A DNA stretch of 8,350 nucleotides from JAGLYP01 sp034659435 (GCA_034659435.1 JAYEHJ010000088.1:1-8350); one strand, 5' to 3'. Counted from the first letter of the stretch, positions 1-5,899 are shown. Made by a program: numbers and translations. The notes: a model not told the origin generated them from the sequence alone.

Positions 1-82
1 TGTTTTAAAAAATATGTTAATATTTTAAAAATTATTTATAAAATTTACTAATATTTGCATAATACGCGGTGGGGGAGATGGC

Positions 83-111
83 TTGACTTTTGGGCAAAAG
101 TGGTGTATACT
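83..111 (+). promoter_or_regulatory. sigma70-type promoter for the leader and dcw operon
   Basis: TTGACT (83-88) and TATACT (106-111) are separated by exactly 17 nt, a near-consensus housekeeping promoter. The predicted start point is about 118, leaving a leader of about 395 nt before mraZ. It is the best promoter upstream of the cluster. The spacer contains AAAAGTGGTG (96-105), which recurs at 127-136 in the downstream repeat block, so the presumed repressor site may extend into the promoter. Bases 1-82 hold only AT-rich sequence, with no gene seen on either strand. Confidence 0.75.
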
Positions 112-122
112 TTAATCATAAA

Positions 123-148
123 GGTGAAAAGTGGTGAATTGAGGTGAA
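123..148 (+). promoter_or_regulatory. three GGTGAA direct repeats, probable MraZ operator
   Basis: GGTGAA occurs at 123, 133 and 143, exactly one helical turn apart, just after the predicted start point. A degenerate fourth copy, GGTGTA, lies at 102-107 inside the promoter. MraZ proteins characterised in E. coli and Mycoplasma bind short G-rich direct repeats (TGGG-type or AAAGTG-type) with about 10-bp spacing at their own promoters. The phasing, the AAAGTG-like flank and the position ahead of mraZ all match that arrangement. Binding here would block initiation or early elongation. That MraZ is the ligand is inferred from context. Confidence 0.7.
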
Positions 149-163
149 TATCAGAAAATTGAT

Positions 164-205
164 TTTGAAACAAAATAAATATTAAAAACAAAAAGTTGTT
201 TCAAA
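164..205 (+). repeat. 10-bp perfect inverted repeat in the leader
   Basis: TTTGAAACAA (164-173) and TTGTTTCAAA (196-205) are perfect inverted copies around a 22-nt A-rich loop. With no T-tract after it, this is not a terminator. It may be a leader hairpin or, less likely, a dyad protein-binding site. Confidence 0.5.
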
Positions 206-289
206 CAAAAAGTAAAAAAACAAAAATTAAATAAAAATAAATATAAAATCGGCCAAGACAATACGCGCCGGTGAAAACACAAAAACAAA

Positions 290-332
290 AAGCATGGGGA
301 TGCTTACTCTGCCTCAAAAAAAGGACGAGTAA
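290..332 (+). promoter_or_regulatory. two adjacent leader hairpins, overlapping a 12-codon ORF
   Basis: AAGCAT/ATGCTT (290-295 with 300-305) closes a GGGG loop. TTACTC/GAGTAA (304-309 with 327-332) follows, with an inner CCT/AGG extension (312-314 with 322-324). The two stems compete for bases 304-305. A 12-codon ORF, ATG at 294 to TAA at 330-332 (MGMLTLPQKKDE), covers almost exactly these hairpins, so its translation would melt them. It has no Shine-Dalgarno sequence, and whether it is translated is unknown. Confidence 0.35.
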
Positions 333-352
333 AAACAAAAATAATTTAGGCG

Positions 353-417
353 AAGAAGGGGTCTGATACCTGTGAAAGCAGATAATCAGCCTCCTCCTTA
401 ATCTAAAACCCTTTCTT
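353..417 (+). promoter_or_regulatory. long-range leader stem enclosing a hairpin
   Basis: AAGAAGGGGT (353-362) pairs with ACCCTTTCTT (408-417) over 10 bp with one G-U pair. Inside, CTGAT (363-367) pairs with ATCAG (385-389), capped by CTG/CAG (370-372 with 379-381). The anti-Shine-Dalgarno-like CCTCCTCCTT (390-399) is left in the enclosed single-stranded segment. Such a compact nested element would suit a sensing domain upstream of the terminator stem, but no ligand can be named. Confidence 0.45.
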
Positions 418-450
418 AATTTAAATATTTGGCTTGTCGTGCCCAGTAAA

Positions 451-512
451 TCAGGATTTACCCGTTTATTTAAAATTTATATTTTTAAACGGGTAAATCC
501 TGAAATTTTTTT
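451..512 (+). terminator. intrinsic terminator-like hairpin abutting the mraZ start
   Basis: TCAGGATTTACCCGTTTA (451-468) is perfectly complementary to 486-503, giving an 18-bp stem with a 17-nt AT-rich loop. An A-rich trinucleotide and an eight-T tract (505-512) follow, and the mraZ ATG begins at 513. Stem plus T-tract is the form of a Rho-independent terminator. Termination would occur immediately before the first codon, so mraZ must be reached by read-through. A direct repeat, GTAAATC (446-452 and 493-499), gives the left arm GATTTAC (455-461) a weak alternative partner. Confidence 0.75.
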
Positions 513-944
513 ATGTTTATAGGCGAATATAAACACAATTTAGATTCTAAGGGCAGGCTGGCTATTCCTGTGAAATTTCGCGGTTTGCTTAAAAAAGGAG
601 CAGTTGTTACTCGCGGTTTAGATAACTGTCTTTTTTTATATTCTAAAAAGGAATGGGAGGAAAAGGCTAAAAAAATATCCAGTTTACCGCTTAACAAAGC
701 TAATGATCGCGCTTTTGCGCGTTTAATGCTGGCTGGAGCCATGGAAATTGATTTTGATAAGCAAGGCCGCGTTATGATCCCTGAGTATTTAAGGGAATTT
801 GCTAAGTTAAATAAAAAAACAGTGATTGCGGGATTATATGATAGATTGGAAATTTGGGATGAGCAAAAATGGAATAAATATAAAATGGGAACAGAAAAAG
901 AAAGCAATGCGATTGCCGAAGCCTTGGGTGATTTAGCGATTTAA
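513..944 (+). CDS. mraZ: transcriptional regulator MraZ
   Basis: MraZ is the AbrB-like DNA-binding repressor that heads most bacterial dcw clusters; it forms ring-shaped oligomers that bind repeats upstream of its own gene. The 143-aa product has the two tandem MraZ half-domains. The first starts at residue 1 (MFIGEYKHNLDSKGRLAIP, signature D11-R15). The second is near residues 77-92 (FDKQGRVMIP, D82-R86). The length is typical. The start is secure because family members begin with this same M-F-x-G-E-Y motif. There is no Shine-Dalgarno sequence: the ATG directly follows the T-tract of a hairpin. Likely operator repeats lie at 123-148. The gene is followed by a possible small ORF and rsmH in the same orientation, the standard order. 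Confidence 0.96.
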   Translation: MFIGEYKHNLDSKGRLAIPVKFRGLLKKGAVVTRGLDNCLFLYSKKEWEEKAKKISSLPLNKANDRAFARLMLAGAMEIDFDKQGRVMIPEYLREFAKLNKKTVIAGLYDRLEIWDEQKWNKYKMGTEKESNAIAEALGDLAI

Positions 945-958
945 TAACAAAAATAAAT

Positions 959-1093
959 ATGAAAATAAAATTGAAAATAAAAAACAAAAATAAAAGCAGG
1001 GGATTAAAAATAAGGGTGGTTAGGGCGCCGATTGTTGACACTGAAGAATTAAAGCAGATTGTGTTTGCCAGAACCAAAGCTTTGGTTTTATAA
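959..1093 (+). CDS. possible 44-aa small protein between mraZ and rsmH
   Basis: An ATG-to-TAA frame fills almost the whole mraZ-rsmH gap, starting 14 nt after mraZ and ending 8 nt before rsmH. The first half is Lys/Asn-rich (KIKLKIKNKNKS) and is A-rich in DNA like the other linkers here. The second half (RVVRAPIVDTEELKQIVFARTKALVL in two parts: RVVRAPIVDTEE, then LKQIVFARTKALVL) has balanced composition and more GC, as expected for coding DNA. There is no transmembrane segment, and I do not recognise a family. A short start cannot be excluded, since no other Met or clear RBS is present. The operon position supports a real gene; the small size and low-complexity start argue against it. Confidence 0.5.
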   Translation: MKIKLKIKNKNKSRGLKIRVVRAPIVDTEELKQIVFARTKALVL

Positions 1094-1094
1094 T
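1065..1094 (+). promoter_or_regulatory. possible internal promoter giving leaderless rsmH mRNA
   Basis: TTGCCA (1065-1070) and a perfect TATAAT (1089-1094) are 18 nt apart. The expected start point, 7-8 nt after the -10, falls on 1101-1102, the A of the rsmH ATG, so an mRNA from here would be leaderless. The elements lie inside the end of the small ORF. In AT-rich DNA a TATAAT can arise by chance, so this is tentative. Confidence 0.35.
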
Positions 1095-1101
1095 TTTAGA
1101 C

Positions 1102-2354
1102 ATGAAAGAATATAAGCATATACCTGTAATGTTAAATGAAGCAATTGATTTTTTGTCGCCTAAAAAAAATCGAAATTTTATTGATTGCACATTAGGAGGC
1201 GCCGGCTATACGGTTGCAATAGCGAAATTGATTTTGCCGAAAGGGAAAATATTGTCAATTGATCTGGACAGAATGGCAATAAAGAATGCCAAGGCAATAA
1301 TCAAAAAAGAAAATTTAAAAAATATTAAAATAGCGCATGGCAATTTTAAAGATATCGCGAAAATTTTACAAAATAATTGGGAGAACCCGCAAGATGCCCA
1401 AATCAACGGTATTGTATTTGACCTTGGCCTATCTTCAGCTCAACTCCAGGACGAGCGCAGGGGATTTTCTTTTCAGCTGGATGCTCCGCTAGATATGGGC
1501 TTTGATGAGCAGCACACAACTCGCAACTCACAACTCGTAACTCGCAACTCACAACTCGTAACTTATAACACACAACTGGCAACTGAATGTTCTACTTATA
1601 AAATTGTGAATAATTGGAGGGAGGAGGATTTGGCGGGGATATTANNNNNNNNNNNNNNNNNNNNNNNNNNNNNNNNNNNNNNNNNNNNNNNNNNNNNNNN
1701 NNNNNNNNNNNNNNNNNNNNNNNNNNNNNNNNNNNNNNNNNNNNAACTCGCAACTCACAACTCGTAACTCGCAACTCACAACTCGTAACTTATAACACAC
1801 AACTGGCAACTGAATGTTCTACTTATAAAATTGTGAATAATTGGAGGGAGGAGGATTTGGCGGGGATATTAAAGGATTATGGCGAGGAGCGGTTTGCAAA
1901 GGGCATTGCTAGAAGAATTATTGACGCGAGAGGCGATGGTAAAATTAAAAGCACTAAACAATTGGTTGATATAATCGCGCGGGCTGTGCCCGAGAAATAT
2001 CGGAATAATAGAAAAATTCATTTTGCCACACGCACTTTTCAAGGTTTGCGCATTGCCACTAATAATGAATTAAATAATCTTAAAAAGGCGCTTCCGGAAG
2101 CCTTAAACGTATTGGCAACGGGCGGAAGAATCGTTGTTATTTCTTATCATAGCTTGGAAGACAGAATAGTAAAGCATTTTTTTAAAAAAGAAGCCAAGGA
2201 TTGTTTGTGTCCTCCTGAATTGCCGGTATGCAGATGCGGACATAAAGCGAGTTTAAAAATAGTTACAAAAAAGGCATTACCCGCCAGCAAAGAAGAAGTG
2301 AAAAGAAATCCCAGATCAAGAAGCGCGAAAATGAGGGTAATTGAAAAAATATAA
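1102..2354 (+). CDS. rsmH: 16S rRNA (cytosine-1402-N4)-methyltransferase RsmH, interrupted by assembly gap
   Basis: RsmH (MraW) uses S-adenosylmethionine to methylate N4 of C1402 in the 16S rRNA decoding centre. The 5' part (1102-1644, 181 codons) has the SAM-binding loop DCTLGGAGYT (residues 28-37), SIDLD (52-56), FDLGLSSAQL and RGFSF. The 3' part has YGEERFAKGIARRI, TRTFQGLRI, VISYHSLEDRIVK, the Cys cluster CLCPPELPVCRCGH and a basic tail, NPRSRSAKMR. As given, the halves are in different frames around 100 N. Removing 1645-1871 (gap plus one copy of the 127-nt duplicate) gives one 341-codon frame, so the gene is probably intact. It is somewhat longer than the usual 310-320 aa because of a heptamer-repeat insertion. 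The ATG lacks a Shine-Dalgarno sequence. Confidence 0.93.
1511..1587 (+). repeat. 7-nt tandem repeat (AACTCGC-like) inside rsmH
   Basis: Eleven consecutive heptamers fill this segment: AGCACAC, AACTCGC, AACTCAC, AACTCGT, AACTCGC, AACTCAC, AACTCGT, AACTTAT, AACACAC, AACTGGC, AACTGAA. The trio CGC/CAC/CGT repeats exactly, giving a 21-nt higher-order unit. Since 21 nt is 7 codons, the frame stays open and encodes TRNSQLV twice, then the degenerate TYNTQLA. The block sits between the conserved LDMGFD and TYKIVNNW segments of RsmH, where the family normally has only a short linker. It is therefore an in-frame insertion in a tolerated loop. Confidence 0.9.
1518..1871 (+). other. scaffold gap flanked by a 127-nt perfect duplication
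   Basis: Bases 1645-1744 are exactly 100 N, a conventional placeholder length. The 127 nt before the gap (1518-1644) are identical to the 127 nt after it (1745-1871), including unique rsmH sequence as well as the heptamers. Two contig ends therefore overlap and were joined with N instead of being merged. An overlap of 127 equals a common maximum k-mer size of de Bruijn assemblers (inference). Collapsing the overlap restores the rsmH frame, which supports an artefact over a real duplication. Confidence 0.93.
1745..1814 (+). repeat. second (artefactual) copy of the heptamer repeat
   Basis: Ten heptamers identical to those at 1518-1587 restart immediately after the N run. They are most likely the same genomic bases shown twice by the unmerged contig overlap. 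If the array were truly longer, this would be its distal end. Confidence 0.8.
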
Positions 2355-2379
2355 AATAAACAAAAAAACAAATATAAAA

Positions 2380-2748
2380 ATGGTAAAAATACAAAGAATT
2401 AACAACAGACTTCCTAAGAATTACGGAGGAAAGCTTTTAAATTCCAAGCGGAAAAAAAGGAATATTTTATCGTGGAAATTGCTTAGCGGAACCATAATTT
2501 TTTTAACTGTTTTGTCCGGATTATGTTACATTGTTACTATAAATGATTTGGCTGTAAAGGGCATTGTTTTAGAGGAATTAAAAAAGGAAGCAACAAGACA
2601 AAATAATTTGACCAATGATTACGAATTGGCTATTATGGAAATGGAGTCTTATGACAATATAAATAAAAGGGCGAAAGATATGAAGATGGTTAAAGTGGAT
2701 AAAATTGATTATATTACCATTAACAATGAAGGCGTTGCTAAAAAATAA
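2380..2748 (+). CDS. ftsL: FtsL-like septum protein
   Basis: The predicted 122-aa product is a small bitopic membrane protein: a basic N-terminal tail (about residues 1-34), one hydrophobic helix (LLSGTIIFLTVLSGLCYIVT, about 35-54), then an external helix with coiled-coil character (VLEELKKEATRQNNLTNDYE) and a short C-terminal part. This topology and the position between rsmH and ftsI fit FtsL, which with FtsB/DivIC and FtsQ activates the FtsWI septal synthase. FtsL sequences diverge strongly, so the call rests on topology and synteny. I chose the ATG at 2380. A TTG at 2341 would add 13 basic residues and overlap the rsmH end by 14 nt, as often seen in dcw clusters, so it remains possible. 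ftsI begins 10 nt downstream. Confidence 0.75.
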   Translation: MVKIQRINNRLPKNYGGKLLNSKRKKRNILSWKLLSGTIIFLTVLSGLCYIVTINDLAVKGIVLEELKKEATRQNNLTNDYELAIMEMESYDNINKRAKDMKMVKVDKIDYITINNEGVAKK

Positions 2749-2758
2749 ATTTTTATAG

Positions 2759-4690
2759 ATGATACTGGCAAGAAAAAAAGCAAAAAATAATTTAGATTAT
2801 ATTAATCGCCTAAACGTTGTTATGGCGATTATTTTTTTATTGGTCGGCATTTTAATCTATAAATTATTCAGTTTGCAGATAATGCAATACGATCTTTACG
2901 CGGCGCTAGCTATGGATCAGCATCAGGTCTTTAATATGCTTAATCCGGAAAGAGGAAAAATTTTTATTCAAGACGGGCAAAGCGGCAATGGCAAGTATTA
3001 TCCGATAGCGACAAACAAAGAATACGCTTTAGTCTACGCTATTCCAAAAAAAATTCAAAATGTTGAAAAAACCGCGGAAATATTTTATGAAATATTCAAT
3101 AAAAAGGAAATTGAAAAAAAAGTGGATGAGCTATTGGGCGATGACGAGTATTTTAAGGAGTTAATTGAAGATTTTGATTCGCAAAAAAAAGATGATATTA
3201 ATAAAAAAGAAAAAGAAGAATTTTTACAGATAAAAAAGGAATTGGAAATTAAATTAAGAAAAGAAGAGATAATTGAAAATTATAAAAAAAAGTTAAGCAA
3301 GAAAAATGACCCGTATGAGCCGATCAGAAAAAAGGCCGGCGAAGAAGAGCTGGAAAAAATATTGGCATTGAATTTGGACGGAGTTGATTATATAATGGAA
3401 GAGTATCGCTATTATCCGGAGGGCAATGTCGGCTCTCATCTGCTTGGTTTTGTCGGTTTTAACGGAGATGAAAAATCAGGTCAATACGGGCTTGAAGGGT
3501 TTTTTGATTATGAGTTATCAGGCAGGCATGGTTCAATAAAAGCCGAACGTTCAGCCGGCGGAGGGTTGATTATTATTAAAGAGCGCGAGTATAACGCGCC
3601 GAGCGACGGCAGCGATTTGATTTTAACCATAAATCGTTCGATTCAATTCGCGGCTTGTGAAATGCTTGAAGAATCGGCAATGCGGCACGGCGCTGACAGC
3701 GGAACGGTTATCGTTATGGAGCCGAATACGGGCGCTATTTTGGCAATGTGCTCTTGGCCGAATTATAATCCGAATAATTATGGCAAAGTTGAGAATATTG
3801 ATATCTATAATAATCCGGCGATATTCGGGCAATATGAACCAGGTTCAATTTTTAAGGTTATCACAATGGCCGCCGGCATTGACGAGGGAAAAATCAGTCC
3901 TAATACTTTTTATACCGACAAAGGCTATGTTATGATTGAGGGCTGGCCAAAACCGATTAAAAATTCCGACTATGAAACGCATGGCGAATATGGCAGGGTA
4001 AATATGGTTACTGTTTTGGAGGAATCTTTGAATACAGGTTCAATTTATGTTATGGAAAAAATTTCAGCTGAAGTTTTTTCCGATTATGTAATAGATTTCG
4101 GTTTTGGCGAGAAAACCGGCATTGAATTGGAAACTGAGGGAGCCAGCAATATTGATAGTTTAAAAAGAAAAACAATCCGTCCGGTTGAAGCTGCAACCGC
4201 TTCTTTCGGGCAGGGCATTACAGCGACTCCTTTGCAGATTGTTGCCGCTTATTCGGCTGTCGTGAACGGCGGAATATTAATGAAGCCTTACGTGGTTTCT
4301 GAGATTGTTGCCAAAGACGGCTCTAAACAAAAGACTCAAGCAAAAAAAATTAGGCGTGTGATTTCAGAAAAATCGGCATTGCTTGTATCTGGAATGATGG
4401 TGAATGTTGTTGACGGCGGACACGCCAAATTGGCCAGCGTAGGCGGATATTATGTGGGAGGTAAAACAGGAACAGCGGAAGTAGCTGATATGGAGAAAGG
4501 CGGATACAGCGAAGACAAAACAATCCATTCTTTTGTTGGTTTCGCGCCTGTTGAAAATCCCAAGTTTGTTATGTTAGTAAAATTGGATGACCCAAAAGAT
4601 GTTGATTTTTCCGCGTCTTCAGCCGCGCCGCTATTCGGACAAATAGCCGAGTTTATTTTAAACTATTTTCAGGTTCCGAAGGAAAGATAA
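2759..4690 (+). CDS. ftsI: class B penicillin-binding protein, FtsI/PBP3-type transpeptidase
   Basis: This 643-aa peptidoglycan DD-transpeptidase cross-links septal cell wall and is a beta-lactam target. A short cytoplasmic start precedes one membrane anchor (about residues 19-38). The pedestal domain has an R-G-K-I motif near 65 and GLEGFFDYELSG near 244-255. The catalytic domain has SIFK with nucleophile S363, SLN at 423-425 and KTGT at 569-572, plus SFGQGITATPLQ near 482-493. All catalytic residues are present. Residues about 100-200 are a Lys/Glu-rich, probably helical insertion. No PASTA domain is seen at the C terminus. It starts 10 nt after the ftsL-like gene, so they are probably co-transcribed. 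It could be a PBP2/MrdA relative by sequence, but the dcw context favours FtsI. Confidence 0.93.
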   Translation: MILARKKAKNNLDYINRLNVVMAIIFLLVGILIYKLFSLQIMQYDLYAALAMDQHQVFNMLNPERGKIFIQDGQSGNGKYYPIATNKEYALVYAIPKKIQNVEKTAEIFYEIFNKKEIEKKVDELLGDDEYFKELIEDFDSQKKDDINKKEKEEFLQIKKELEIKLRKEEIIENYKKKLSKKNDPYEPIRKKAGEEELEKILALNLDGVDYIMEEYRYYPEGNVGSHLLGFVGFNGDEKSGQYGLEGFFDYELSGRHGSIKAERSAGGGLIIIKEREYNAPSDGSDLILTINRSIQFAACEMLEESAMRHGADSGTVIVMEPNTGAILAMCSWPNYNPNNYGKVENIDIYNNPAIFGQYEPGSIFKVITMAAGIDEGKISPNTFYTDKGYVMIEGWPKPIKNSDYETHGEYGRVNMVTVLEESLNTGSIYVMEKISAEVFSDYVIDFGFGEKTGIELETEGASNIDSLKRKTIRPVEAATASFGQGITATPLQIVAAYSAVVNGGILMKPYVVSEIVAKDGSKQKTQAKKIRRVISEKSALLVSGMMVNVVDGGHAKLASVGGYYVGGKTGTAEVADMEKGGYSEDKTIHSFVGFAPVENPKFVMLVKLDDPKDVDFSASSAAPLFGQIAEFILNYFQVPKER

Positions 4691-4694
4691 GATA

Positions 4695-4723
4695 TTGACA
4701 AACCTAAAAAAAGATGCTAAAAT
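4695..4723 (+). promoter_or_regulatory. sigma70-type promoter of the AAA ATPase gene
   Basis: A perfect TTGACA (4695-4700), a 17-nt spacer and TAAAAT (4718-4723), preceded by an extended -10 TG (4715-4716), lie just after the ftsI stop. The predicted start point is about 4730, giving a leader of about 18 nt. GGGT/ACCC (4725-4728 with 4733-4736) forms a small dyad over the start point and could be an operator. No terminator for the preceding operon is evident. Confidence 0.75.
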
Positions 4724-4747
4724 GGGGTTATTACCCTAAAAAAGTTT

Positions 4748-5899
4748 ATGATTGAAAAAAAATATTATAAAAGAATAATACAGCCAACAAAATCAAATTC
4801 ATTTTTTTTATTTGGTCCGCGCGGTACCGGTAAAACAAGCTGGCTAAAAAAGAATTTTAAAAATGCTTTATATTTTGATCTTCTTGATTCTGCTGTTTAC
4901 AGAAAGTTTTTGGCAAATCCTGAATCATTGAGCAAGTTAATACCGGATAATTTTAACAATTGGATTATACTTGATGAAATACAGCGAATACCGGAGTTAT
5001 TAAATGAAGTGCACAGGCTTATTGAAAATAAAAAATATAAATTTATTCTTACCGGTTCAAATGCGCGCAAACTGCGTAAAAAAGGCACAAATTTACTTGC
5101 CGGCAGAGCATATACTTACGCGATGCATCCATTGAGCGCCCTAGAGTTAAAAGAAGATTTTTCCTTGGAAAAATCGCTTAGCACTGGGCATTTGCCAAAG
5201 GCATATATAACAGATAATCCAAAAGAATTTTTAAGTTCATATATAGAAACATATTTAAAGGAAGAAGTTGCCGAAGAAGGCTTGACAAGAAATCTCGGCG
5301 ATTTTTATAGATTTTTAGAAGTGGCAAGTTTTTCGCAAGGCGAAGTGCTTAATATTGCTGAAGTTGCGCGAGAGGCGGAATTGAAACGTGATACAGCGGA
5401 AAGCTATTTTAATATACTTGATGACTTGTTGATAGCGGCGCGGCTGCCGATTTTTAATAAAAGATCAAAACGAGTTTTACTTAAACGCAATAAATTTTAT
5501 TTTTTTGATGTTGGTATATTTCGCGAGCTACGGCCGATCGGACCGTTAGATTCTGAAAGCGAACTGGATGGTCCCGCGCTGGAAACACTTATTTTGCAAG
5601 AATTACGCGCTGTTAATGAATATAACAAGATGAATTATAATATATATTATTGGCGCACAAAAACCGGTCTTGAAGTTGATTTTGTTCTTTACGGCAAAAA
5701 TGGTCTTGTGGCAATTGAAGTAAAGCGAAAAAAGAATCTGTCAAAAAAGGATTTTAGAGGATTGCGCGCGTTTAAAAAAGATTATCCTGAGGCAAAATGC
5801 TATATGTTTTGCAATACGCGGCATAAAGAATATCATAACGATATCACCGCGGTGCCAATAAACGATGCAATTAAAAACATTTTTTGTATTTTGAAGTAA
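4748..5899 (+). CDS. AAA ATPase of the AAA_14/DUF4143 family
   Basis: The 383-aa product has an N-terminal P-loop ATPase: Walker A GPRGTGKT (residues 23-30, K29), Walker B WIILDEIQ (72-79, D76 E77) and a sensor-like strand ILTGSNARKLRKKG followed by LLAGRA. A helical middle section (FYRFLEVASFSQGEVLNIAEVAREA) resembles the winged-helix-like linker of this family. The C-terminal DUF4143 part has GLEVDFVL and VAIEVKRKK, a D...E-x-K pattern like restriction-endonuclease folds. These proteins are common in archaea and candidate phyla, often in several copies; their cellular role is not established. The gene has its own strong promoter 5 nt after ftsI, so it is probably separate from the dcw operon. 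The ATG has no Shine-Dalgarno sequence. Confidence 0.9.
   Translation: MIEKKYYKRIIQPTKSNSFFLFGPRGTGKTSWLKKNFKNALYFDLLDSAVYRKFLANPESLSKLIPDNFNNWIILDEIQRIPELLNEVHRLIENKKYKFILTGSNARKLRKKGTNLLAGRAYTYAMHPLSALELKEDFSLEKSLSTGHLPKAYITDNPKEFLSSYIETYLKEEVAEEGLTRNLGDFYRFLEVASFSQGEVLNIAEVAREAELKRDTAESYFNILDDLLIAARLPIFNKRSKRVLLKRNKFYFFDVGIFRELRPIGPLDSESELDGPALETLILQELRAVNEYNKMNYNIYYWRTKTGLEVDFVLYGKNGLVAIEVKRKKNLSKKDFRGLRAFKKDYPEAKCYMFCNTRHKEYHNDITAVPINDAIKNIFCILK

Larger units (their letters stand above)
118..512 (+). ncRNA. long structured 5' leader of the dcw operon, unknown class
   Basis: This stretch of about 395 nt lies between the predicted start point and mraZ and has no convincing gene. A-rich single-stranded linkers separate several potential hairpins: 164-173 with 196-205, 290-295 with 300-305, 304-309 with 327-332, 353-362 with 408-417 (enclosing 363-367 with 385-389), and the terminator-like stem 451-468 with 486-503. 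I do not recognise a known riboswitch, tmRNA, RNase P, 6S or SRP RNA. CCTCCTCCTT at 390-399 resembles the anti-Shine-Dalgarno end of 16S rRNA. It could be a regulatory leader (attenuator or riboswitch-like) or an independent small RNA that ends at the terminator. Structures were found by eye and not computed. Confidence 0.5.

Noticed and set aside
118..512. tmRNA, RNase P, 6S or SRP RNA as the identity of the leader
   Set aside because: None of the conserved cores of those RNAs that I know (tmRNA tag and T-arm, RNase P GAAAGTCC region, SRP GGAAGGAAGCAGC-type loop) could be found.
485..907. Minus-strand 140-aa open frame opposite mraZ
   Set aside because: It is the antisense shadow of a gene with full MraZ motifs, and its product shows no recognisable family.
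802..1077. Minus-strand 91-aa frame rich in Phe/Ile
   Set aside because: The hydrophobic look comes from antisense of A-rich Lys/Asn codons. It overlaps the end of mraZ and the A-rich linker.
1511..1871. CRISPR array or a true 127-bp genomic duplication
   Set aside because: The units are 7 nt with no spacers, so this is not CRISPR. The large duplication flanks exactly 100 N, and collapsing it restores the rsmH frame.
3657..3935. Plus-strand 92-aa frame inside ftsI
   Set aside because: It is out of frame with an intact transpeptidase domain containing the catalytic serine.
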